A stretch of DNA of 64,000 bases from Nocardia sp. XZ_19_385 (GTDB lineage Bacteria; Actinomycetota; Actinomycetes; Mycobacteriales; Mycobacteriaceae). How positions within the stretch are numbered: the first letter of the stretch is position 1; every line of letters starts with the position of its first letter. The notes under the pieces are model-generated. The model was not told the DNA's origin. It worked only from the letters and a program-made list of their open reading frames with translations, and did not search any database. Positions 16,299-22,906 of the stretch are shown here, one piece after another. The stretch spans positions 992,001 through 1,056,000 of the forward strand of contig NZ_JACVEE010000001.1 of NCBI RefSeq assembly GCF_015355755.1. Reading direction: 5' to 3'. Made by a program: the position numbers and the translations under genes.

Positions 16299-17177
16299 GT
16301 GCCAGAGTTCAGAGATCGCGCCACCGAGGCGTTCGTCACCCACCGCAATCTGCTGTTCACCGTCGCCTACGAAATGCTCGGCTCGGCGGCCGACGCGGAG
16401 GACGTCCTGCAGGAAACCTGGTTGCGCTGGGCGGGGGTCGACCTCGATTCCATAAGGGAACACCGGGCGTACCTCGTGCGAATCACCACCCGGCAGGCCC
16501 TCGCCCGGCTGCGCACGCTGGGCCGGCGCAAGGAGTCCTATGTCGGTCCGTGGCTGCCCGAGCCACTGCTCACCGCGCCGGACGTGGCCGAGGACATCGA
16601 ACTGGCCGAGAGCCTTTCGATGGCGATGCTGCTGGTCCTCGAAACCCTGACTCCGACCGAGCGGGCGGTGTTCGTGCTGCGCGACGTCTTCGATCTGGAC
16701 TATGACGAGATCGCCGAAGCCGTCGAGAAATCACCGGCGGCGGTGCGCCAAATCGCCCATCGCGCAAGGTCACACGTGGCCGCCCGGCGGCCGCGTGGAG
16801 TCGCCTCGCCCGCCGAGACCAAGGATGCGCTGGACGCGTTCCAGCGCGCGGTCCGGACCGGCGATTTACAGGGACTGCTGAATATCCTCGCCCCCGATGT
16901 CGTCTTCCTCGGCGATGGCGGCGGCGTCAAACAGGCTGCGCTGCAACCAATTGTGGGTGCCGAGGTGGTGGCCGGGGTGCTGAGCCGGATCGATCCCGCG
17001 GCGGCGCTGGTGCAAACCCAGGTGAATGGTTATCCGGCGCTGGTGCTGCGACTCGACGATCAGATCGACACCGTGGTGGCGGTGCGCATCGAGGACGGGC
17101 GCATCACCGGGCTCTATGCGGTGCGGAATCCGGAGAAGCTGTCGCGGATGGAAGAGGAGACGACGTTGCGTCGTTGA
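16299..17177 (+). CDS. ECF41-family RNA polymerase sigma factor (SigJ-like) with SnoaL-type C-terminus
   Basis: 292 aa. Sigma region 2 (NLLFTVAYEMLGSAADAEDV, LQETWLRW) is at about 12-60 and region 4 at about 110-165 (LTPTERAVFVLRDVF, YDEIAEAVEKSPAAVRQIAHRAR). The C-terminal SnoaL-like domain (about 180-292) is used instead of an anti-sigma factor in this family. The linker motif WLPEP and the C-terminal motifs DGGG and NPEKL correspond to ECF41 signatures. GTG 16299 is chosen because the predicted transcript starts there; GTG 16293 is an alternative. The sigma factor likely recognises its own promoter and that of the AhpD-like gene. Confidence 0.9.
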   Translation: MPEFRDRATEAFVTHRNLLFTVAYEMLGSAADAEDVLQETWLRWAGVDLDSIREHRAYLVRITTRQALARLRTLGRRKESYVGPWLPEPLLTAPDVAEDIELAESLSMAMLLVLETLTPTERAVFVLRDVFDLDYDEIAEAVEKSPAAVRQIAHRARSHVAARRPRGVASPAETKDALDAFQRAVRTGDLQGLLNILAPDVVFLGDGGGVKQAALQPIVGAEVVAGVLSRIDPAAALVQTQVNGYPALVLRLDDQIDTVVAVRIEDGRITGLYAVRNPEKLSRMEEETTLRR

Positions 17178-17187
17178 GCTGCCGCAC

Positions 17188-17225
17188 AATTCGGGTGGTC
17201 GTGGGTTTCCACGACCACCCGAATT
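17188..17225. terminator. 17-bp perfect hairpin between convergent sigma and MFS genes
   Basis: AATTCGGGTGGTCGTGG at 17188-17204 and its complement at 17209-17225 with loop GTTT, followed on the + strand by TTTTG. It begins ten bases after the sigma-factor stop and ends 17 bases before the MFS stop, so it can serve both directions. Confidence 0.85.
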
Positions 17226-17242
17226 TTGTGCCGGTGCCATGC

Positions 17243-18664
17243 TCAGACGGTCTCGGACACCGCCTCCTCCCGTGCCGGGCTGCGCATCGTTACCGCCGCG
17301 ATTCCCGCTCCGGCCAGGGCGATGATCGCCGCGCCGAGGAACGCGGCCGCGAAACCGTCGGTGAGCCGCGGTAGGTCACCGAGCTGGTCGGCGCCAAAAG
17401 CCGTTGCCACCGCGGTCATTGCGGCTAGGCCGATCGCGGAACCCACTTGGTAACTGACGTTCACGATGCCCGAGGCCAGGCCGCCCTCCTCCGGTCGGGC
17501 CGCGGCGATAGCGGTGCCTAGGGAGGGGATGAACGCCAGGGCCATACCGCCCGCGGCGACCAGGGACGCGGGGAGCACGTCGACCCAGAAGTTGCCGGTC
17601 GGGCGGATCAGCGACATGAGGCCCAGGCCGATGCCGAGCACGATCAGGCCGGTGACGATCATCGGCTTGGCGCCGAAGCGCTGCATGGCCCGCGGGGCGA
17701 GGACGACCATGCCGAGCATGATCAGGGTGGTCATCGGGAGCAGTGCCGCACCCGACGGGAAGGCGCTGTAGCCGAGCACCTGTTGCAGGTACAGGTTCAG
17801 GAAGAACCACATCGGCACCCACGCGGCGCCGAGCAGGAGCTGAGCGATGTTGGCAGCGGCCAGATTCGGGGCGCGGAAGATGCTCAGCGGCATCAGTGGT
17901 GCGCGGTGCCGGGCCTGCACGAGCACGAACGCCGCGAGCAGAGCGGCAGCGACGGCGAGGACGCCCCAGGTTTGACCGGATCCCCAGCCCACTTCCGGAG
18001 CCCGGACGATGCCGTAGACGGCGGCGGCCAAGCCCGCGGTGACGGTGATCGCGCCGAGCAGATCGATCGAACCCTGGCGTGCGGGTGCGCTGGGCATCAG
18101 GGCCGGGATGGCGATCAAGGCGAGGACCGCGATCGGGATGTTGATGTAGAAAACCCATGGCCAGCTGATGTATTCGGCGATCACGCCGCCCAGGAACACA
18201 CCGGCCGTGCCACCGGCGGGTGCCGCCGCGCCGTAGACCGCGAGGGCCTTGGTCAATTCCTTCGGTGAGGAGCCGAACAACATCATGAGCAGGGTCAGCG
18301 CCGAGGGTGCGATCAGTGCCGCGCCCGCGCCCTGCACCACACGACCGGCCAGCTCGACCGCGACATTGCCCGCGGCGCCGGCGACGACCGAACCCGCAAG
18401 CAGGACAAGCCAACCCGCGCCGAAGACCCGGCGTGCGCCGAGCAGGTCGGAGAGTCTTCCGCCGAGCAGGAGCAAGCCGCCGAAGGCGATGACGTAGGCG
18501 TTGAAGACCCAGGTCAGGTTCTCCTGCGAGAAGCCGAGATCGGCCTGCATCTTCGGCAGTGCGATGCCGATGATCGAGGTATCCATGATGACCATGAATT
18601 GCGCGGCGGCAATTACCGCCAGCGCCAACCACTTTCGCGTAGTTGATGGGCTTTGGGTTGACAT
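17243..18664 (-). CDS. MFS transporter, DHA2/EmrB family, with CsoR-like operator
   Basis: 473 aa, about 14 membrane helices. Helix 1 has FMVIMDTSIIGIALP (motif D1), then LLGGRLSDLLGARRVF (motif A), AGRVVQGAGAALIAPSAL and FLGGVIAEYISWPWVFYINIP (motif C). Members export drugs; the promoter here suggests a metal-linked role instead, because a TACCC/GGGTA palindrome lies 45 bases before the ATG. ATG 18664 has AAGGA upstream; the frame extends to 18877 but only through the regulatory region. Divergent from the histidine-rich protein gene. Confidence 0.87.
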   Translation of the reverse strand: MSTQSPSTTRKWLALAVIAAAQFMVIMDTSIIGIALPKMQADLGFSQENLTWVFNAYVIAFGGLLLLGGRLSDLLGARRVFGAGWLVLLAGSVVAGAAGNVAVELAGRVVQGAGAALIAPSALTLLMMLFGSSPKELTKALAVYGAAAPAGGTAGVFLGGVIAEYISWPWVFYINIPIAVLALIAIPALMPSAPARQGSIDLLGAITVTAGLAAAVYGIVRAPEVGWGSGQTWGVLAVAAALLAAFVLVQARHRAPLMPLSIFRAPNLAAANIAQLLLGAAWVPMWFFLNLYLQQVLGYSAFPSGAALLPMTTLIMLGMVVLAPRAMQRFGAKPMIVTGLIVLGIGLGLMSLIRPTGNFWVDVLPASLVAAGGMALAFIPSLGTAIAAARPEEGGLASGIVNVSYQVGSAIGLAAMTAVATAFGADQLGDLPRLTDGFAAAFLGAAIIALAGAGIAAVTMRSPAREEAVSETV

Positions 18665-18708
18665 TTCGGTTCCGTCCTTCCGGGAGTGTTCGAACTCGGG
18701 GCGGAACC

Positions 18709-18725
18709 ATACCCCCCTAGGGTAT
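18709..18725. promoter_or_regulatory. CsoR/RcnR-type operator, MFS side
   Basis: ATACCCCCCTAGGGTAT, the TACCC...GGGTA palindrome typical of CsoR-family metal or sulfur repressors. It lies 45 bases upstream of the MFS start. No CsoR-family gene is in the window, so the repressor must be encoded elsewhere. Confidence 0.7.
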
Positions 18726-18789
18726 TGAAATGTCAAGCCTGCGCCGCAGGGTTTTTCAGGCCAGTGGGCTACATCACACGCTGTTGCTC

Positions 18790-18808
18790 TATACCCCCTA
18801 GGGGTATA
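18790..18808. promoter_or_regulatory. CsoR/RcnR-type operator, histidine-rich gene side
   Basis: TATACCCC-CTA-GGGGTATA, eight-base perfect arms around CTA. It lies 44 bases upstream of the ATG at 18852, mirroring the position of the other copy before the MFS gene. The perfect arms suggest it is the stronger site. Confidence 0.75.
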
Positions 18809-18851
18809 GATTTCTGGACGTCGGAGAAACAAGATCGGAAAGGCCGAGACC

Positions 18852-19946
18852 ATGACCACCACCCAGACCCACACCAACGAGCACGGCGCACACGGGGATG
18901 AGGCCGGTCACACGGCCGCTGACACACACGCCGAACATCTGGCAGCTGCACACGGCGCGCATGCCGAACACGGCACCCACGCTGGTCACGGAGCCGCCGC
19001 TGAGCACGGTGCTCACGCGGTCAACGCCGCGCAGAACGCCGATGCCGGAATCGACGCCCACGCCGGTCACCACACCGGAGCTGATAACGCAGCGCATGTC
19101 GGCCACAATGCGCACGCTGGTCACGGAGCTGGCGCCCACGCTGTCAACGCCCTGCAGGATGCCCACGGTGCTCACGCCGAACACGACGCCAACGCCCCGC
19201 AGGATGGTCACGATGCGCACGCCGGTCACGGCGGAGGCCTCCCAGGCGGGCTCCAAATCACGCAGGACGGTTACGCATTGGAGCTTGCCGCACCGATCGC
19301 CGCGCCCGGTGAGATCGACTTCCGGTTCCGGATCCTCGGCCCAGACGGCAATCCTGTCACCGAGTACGACGCCATTCACGACCGGGAGCTGCATCTGATC
19401 GTGGTCCAGCGCGAGCTGACCGGCTTCTGGCATGTGCACCCCGAGCTGGCCGCGGACGGGACTTGGGCTGTGCGCCTGAACCTTCCGGCGGCGGGCGCGT
19501 ACCGGGTGTTCACCGATATCGCCCCGCGCGCTCTCGGCAAGACCATCACCCTCGGGGCAGATCTGGCGTTGGCTGGCGCGTACACGCCGCAGCCCACACC
19601 GGAGGCAGCGCGCACCGCGACCGTCGACGGTTATGAAGTCACCCTCGACGGCGATCTGGTGGCCGGCGCGGGCCAACTGATCACCCTGACCGTGCGCAAG
19701 GACGGACAGCCGGTCACCGACCTACAGCCCTACCTGGCCGCCTTCGGCCACCTGGTTGTCATCCGCGCGGGCGACCTGGCATATGTCCACGTACACCCGA
19801 ACGGCGAGCCCGGCGACGGCGTCACCGCTCCCGGACCGGAGATCACCTTCCACACCGCCGTCCCCGGCCCCGGAACCTACCGCCTGTTCCTGGATTTCAA
19901 GCACGGTGACGTCGTCCGTACCGCCGCCTTCACCCTGCCCGCCTGA
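18852..19946 (+). CDS. Histidine-rich putative metal-binding protein
   Basis: 364 aa. Residues 1-130 are low-complexity Ala/His/Gly/Glu sequence with 27 histidines in short units such as HAEH, HGAH and HAGH; two longer units, HAVNAAQNA and HAVNALQDA, look like internal duplication. The remainder is beta-rich: LQITQDGYALELAAPIAAPGE, DRELHLIVVQRELTGFWHVHP, ADGTWAVRLNLPAAGAYRVF, then HLVVIRAGDLAYVHVHP and GTYRLFLDFKHGDVVRTAAF. That domain also has conserved HVHP pairs. It resembles secreted actinobacterial proteins found with metal genes, yet I see no signal peptide or membrane helix here, so it may stay in the cytoplasm as a metal store or chaperone. The start has GGAAAGG and a CsoR-like box upstream. 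Confidence 0.85.
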   Translation: MTTTQTHTNEHGAHGDEAGHTAADTHAEHLAAAHGAHAEHGTHAGHGAAAEHGAHAVNAAQNADAGIDAHAGHHTGADNAAHVGHNAHAGHGAGAHAVNALQDAHGAHAEHDANAPQDGHDAHAGHGGGLPGGLQITQDGYALELAAPIAAPGEIDFRFRILGPDGNPVTEYDAIHDRELHLIVVQRELTGFWHVHPELAADGTWAVRLNLPAAGAYRVFTDIAPRALGKTITLGADLALAGAYTPQPTPEAARTATVDGYEVTLDGDLVAGAGQLITLTVRKDGQPVTDLQPYLAAFGHLVVIRAGDLAYVHVHPNGEPGDGVTAPGPEITFHTAVPGPGTYRLFLDFKHGDVVRTAAFTLPA

Positions 19947-19959
19947 TCACCGAAACCTG

Positions 19960-19988
19960 CTGAGCGGGCGCATGTTCCGCCCGCTCAG
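19960..19988 (+). terminator. 11-bp perfect hairpin: terminator or attenuator
   Basis: CTGAGCGGGCG at 19960-19970 and CGCCCGCTCAG at 19978-19988 with a seven-base loop. It sits between the histidine-rich gene and the Cys-rich small ORF, without a T-run. It could end the first transcript or be part of leader control of the second MFS gene. Confidence 0.7.
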
Positions 19989-20008
19989 CCGCCCGAGAGG
20001 AGTCCGTC

Positions 20009-20098
20009 ATGTGCGAGTGCTGCTGCCGACGAACCCGTGATCCACCCCGCCCAACACGAGAAAGAGCCTCCAATGTCCACCCTCTTCCGCAACCGTGA
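20009..20098 (+). CDS. 29-aa cysteine-rich upstream ORF overlapping the MFS gene
   Basis: Begins MCECCCRRTRD, four cysteines in the first six residues, then an arginine/proline-rich tail. A strong ribosome site, GAGAGGAG, lies at the right distance from the ATG. The ORF runs 26 bases into the MFS gene in another frame and covers its ribosome site (GAGAAAGAG), so translation of the two must interact. Short poly-cysteine ORFs upstream of operons act as cysteine-responsive attenuators in mycobacteria. This one differs in having a ribosome site rather than being leaderless. A tiny metal-binding peptide is the alternative. Confidence 0.55.
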   Translation: MCECCCRRTRDPPRPTRERASNVHPLPQP

Positions 20099-21440
20099 CT
20101 ATCTGCGACTGTTCACCGCGCAAGTGTCGGGCCTGTTCGGCACCGGATTAACCACCGTCGCACTGGGTTTGCTCGCCTACGAGCTCGCCGGCGGGGCCGC
20201 TGCGGCCGTGCTCGGCACCGCGCTGACGATCAAGATGGTTGTTTATGTCACCGTCGCGCCGATCGTCGGCGCTTACGCCCATCGATTCCCCCGCCGAGCA
20301 TTCCTGACCGCCCTGCACCTCGTTCGCGGTGCGATCGTGCTGGCGCTGCCGTTCGTCGACCAGATCTGGCAGATCTACGTACTGATCGCAGTACTCCAAA
20401 CCGCCTCTGCCGCATACACTCCCACCTACCAGGTGATCATTCCCGATATCCTGCCCGACGAACGCGACTACACCCGAGCGCTTTCGGCCACACAGCTGGC
20501 CGCCACCATGGAGACATTGCTCAGCCCGATGCTCGCCGCCGCGGCACTCACGGTCATGAGCTTCCACTGGCTGTTCGTAGGCACCGCAATCGGTTTCGGC
20601 GTCTCGGCCGCCCTGGTGCTGGCCACCCGCATTCCGAACGCGACCGCCGCCCCCGAGGGCAGCTTCCGGGAACGCATCACCGTAGGGGTGCGGATCTTCG
20701 CCGCGACACCTCGCCTGCGTGGTCTACTCGGCCTGAACCTGGTAGTCGCCGCGGCCGGCTCGGTGATCATGGTCAACACCGTCAACTATGTCCGCGACAC
20801 CCTCGGCGGCACCCAATCCGGAGTGGCAATGCTGCTCGCCGCCAACGGTTTCGGCACCATGATCATCGCGCTCGCCCTGCCCCGAGTGCTCGATCGTGTC
20901 GGCGCACGACCGGTGATGCTCACCGGCGCGGCCACCCTGATCCTCGGACTGGTTTCGGGAATCGCACTGTCCGCCGCTGCGGCCGGTGACTGGCGCTGGG
21001 CCGCCGCGATCGCGGTGTGGGCCATCATCGGATCGGGCACCGCGGCGATCCTTACGCCCACCGGGCAGGTCCTGCGACGCTCATCGCAACCTGCCGACCG
21101 CCCCGCCCTGTTCGCGGCGCAGTTCTCGCTGTCGCATCTGGCCTGGCTGCTCACCTACCCCATCGCCGGGTGGCTGACCACCGCCGCCGGGTTCACCGCG
21201 ACCTGGGTGACGCTGGCCGTGCTCGCCGCCGCGGGATTCACTGTGGCCGTGCGAATGTGGCCGAGGAAGGATCCCGAGGAGATCACGCACCTGCACGAAG
21301 TCGGCACCATCGCCCCCACCCGCCTCGGCGATGCCGTCCGCGTAGACGAGCGCTTCTTCCGGCACACCCACGCCTACGTCATCGACACCGACCACCCCCG
21401 CTGGCCGCAACCGAACCGTCTCCTCGCCACCGCGGCCTGA
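20073..21440 (+). CDS. MFS transporter, NreB-like metal/drug efflux
   Basis: 455 aa, about 12 membrane helices. The N-terminus FRNRDYLRLFTAQVSGLFGTGLTTVALGLLAYEL and the pattern AYAHRFPRRAFLTALHLVRG are typical of the MFS_3/NRE-like group that includes nickel-resistance and small-drug exporters. The cytoplasmic C-terminal tail contains HLHEVGT and FFRHTHAYVIDTDH, histidine-containing segments that could sense or bind metal. ATG 20073 has GAGAAAGAG upstream inside the Cys-rich ORF. It follows the histidine-rich gene in the same direction; metal efflux is an inference from the neighbourhood. Confidence 0.8.
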   Translation: MSTLFRNRDYLRLFTAQVSGLFGTGLTTVALGLLAYELAGGAAAAVLGTALTIKMVVYVTVAPIVGAYAHRFPRRAFLTALHLVRGAIVLALPFVDQIWQIYVLIAVLQTASAAYTPTYQVIIPDILPDERDYTRALSATQLAATMETLLSPMLAAAALTVMSFHWLFVGTAIGFGVSAALVLATRIPNATAAPEGSFRERITVGVRIFAATPRLRGLLGLNLVVAAAGSVIMVNTVNYVRDTLGGTQSGVAMLLAANGFGTMIIALALPRVLDRVGARPVMLTGAATLILGLVSGIALSAAAAGDWRWAAAIAVWAIIGSGTAAILTPTGQVLRRSSQPADRPALFAAQFSLSHLAWLLTYPIAGWLTTAAGFTATWVTLAVLAAAGFTVAVRMWPRKDPEEITHLHEVGTIAPTRLGDAVRVDERFFRHTHAYVIDTDHPRWPQPNRLLATAA

Positions 21441-21459
21441 ACCCTCAACCGCATACCAG

Positions 21460-21499
21460 TCGTGCTCCCGCACAGGTAACAACCTGTGCGGGAGCACGA
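21460..21499. terminator. 18-bp perfect hairpin between convergent genes
   Basis: The sequence from 21460 to 21477 (TCGTGCTCCCGCACAGGT) is repeated inverted at 21482-21499 with the four-base loop AACA. It lies between the MFS stop and the L,D-transpeptidase stop and should work in both directions. Confidence 0.85.
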
Positions 21500-21531
21500 G
21501 CCGATACGCGAAGCCGGGCCCTCCGCGGAGG

Positions 21532-22719
21532 TCAGATTGGAGCGGAGCCGCTGATCCACTGGTCCCAGGGCACGCCCCAGTCGCCGCCCTGCCAGATGGT
21601 GAGGGGGTCGCCGCCGGTGTTGCGGACCTCGACGACGTCGCCTTGGCCGATGAAGTCGTAGAACCAGCCCGCGTCGCCGGGGCCGAGGTTGAGGCAGCCG
21701 TGGGAGACGTTGGTGTTGCCCTGGGCCCAGACGCTGGATGCGAGTTCGTGCAGGAAGATGCCGTCGTGGCTGATGCGGACGCCGTAGTTGATGGTCACCT
21801 TGTAGCTGCCGGAGCCGGTGAGGCCGTAGCTGGCGGAGTCCATGACTACCGGGTGCTGGCGTTGCAGGACGGTGTAGACGCCGGGCGGGGTCCAGAAGGA
21901 CAGGTATTTGCCGCCGGAGGAGGTGCCGCCGCCCATGCCCATCGAGGTGGGCATGCTGCGGACCAGGTTTCCGTTTTCGAAGACGTCGACGTGCTTGGTG
22001 TTGTCGTCGGCGATCGCGATGCGCTCAGGTCCGATGTTGACCGAGACGCGCTGATTGCGGGCACCGTAGAGACCGTCGCCGAGGCGGGCGCCGTAGAGGT
22101 CGGCGGCGACCGTGATCGTGCTGTGGGCCCGGTGATAGCGCTCCGGGCGCCAGTGCGCGTTTTTGTCGGAGAGCCAGTACCAGGCGCCTGCCACCGGAGG
22201 GTCGGTGATGACCGTCAGGTTCTGTTCCGCCGCAACGCGATCGACCGGTTCGCCGAAGACCGCGACGATGACCAGGCCCACGCCGTGGGTGTCGCCCTCG
22301 ACCAGGTCGTCGAGGCTGCCCGAGCGCAGCGACACGTCGGTCAGCCTGGCGGGCAGCACCGTGGTGCGGGTGCTGGTGGCGGTGACATCGCCGGTCGCAC
22401 CGGTGGCCACCGCCTTCGCCGTGTAGGTGTGCCCGTAACCGAGCGGTTCGACGCTGTACCACGTCTTCTTGTCCTCGGTCAGGATGCCCGGCAGCGCCCG
22501 GCCCGTCTCGTCGATCCACTCGACCGAACGCAGAGTTCCCCCGGCAACCGCTACGGTGCCCACTTCACGCGGATCCACTTCCGGACCTTCGGGCGTGGGG
22601 CCGAAGCTGATGACCGCCGGTACGGGCGGTGGTGCGGAGTCTTTCCGGCCAAGGCCGCAGCTGGTCAGTACCGTCGCTCCGGCCAATCCGGCAAGCACCT
22701 GTCTGCGCCGCATCGCCAC
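21532..22719 (-). CDS. L,D-transpeptidase lipoprotein (Ldt family)
   Basis: 395 aa. Signal with lipobox L18-T-S-C21 (RRRQVLAGLAGATVLTSCG), so lipid-anchored outside the membrane. Two Ig-like domains span about 40-260, containing VDRVAAEQNLTVITDPPVAGAW and WRPERYHRAHSTITVAADLY. The YkuD catalytic domain follows, with HDGIFLHELASSVWAQGN and the cysteine motif SHGCLNL. Forms 3-3 cross-links in peptidoglycan, as LdtMt2 does. GTG 22719 has GGGAG six bases upstream; ATG 22713 is almost equal. The 187 bases upstream to the HelR stop contain AT-rich stretches (TATAGCAAATATTCAGCAAA) that may be its promoter. Confidence 0.92.
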   Translation of the reverse strand: MAMRRRQVLAGLAGATVLTSCGLGRKDSAPPPVPAVISFGPTPEGPEVDPREVGTVAVAGGTLRSVEWIDETGRALPGILTEDKKTWYSVEPLGYGHTYTAKAVATGATGDVTATSTRTTVLPARLTDVSLRSGSLDDLVEGDTHGVGLVIVAVFGEPVDRVAAEQNLTVITDPPVAGAWYWLSDKNAHWRPERYHRAHSTITVAADLYGARLGDGLYGARNQRVSVNIGPERIAIADDNTKHVDVFENGNLVRSMPTSMGMGGGTSSGGKYLSFWTPPGVYTVLQRQHPVVMDSASYGLTGSGSYKVTINYGVRISHDGIFLHELASSVWAQGNTNVSHGCLNLGPGDAGWFYDFIGQGDVVEVRNTGGDPLTIWQGGDWGVPWDQWISGSAPI

Positions 22720-22906
22720 CGCCAACTCCCTTCGCCGAACAGCAAACGGAACGATCACCGAATGCTGTATAGCAAATATTCAGCAAATGATCTGGAAGCG
22801 CGGATGGGCCGCGACCGTTCCGACGCGCAACCGACACCATCCGTCCATCGCGGAGGCGGTCGGCAGCGCCCGGAAAGGCCGGGCCGGCGGCGCGGAATCG
22901 CTACCC

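Noticed and set aside
18852..19246. Short repeats in the histidine-rich region as a CRISPR or minisatellite array
   Set aside because: The repeats keep the reading frame, vary in length and have no constant spacer; they are codon-level repeats of a His/Ala-rich protein.
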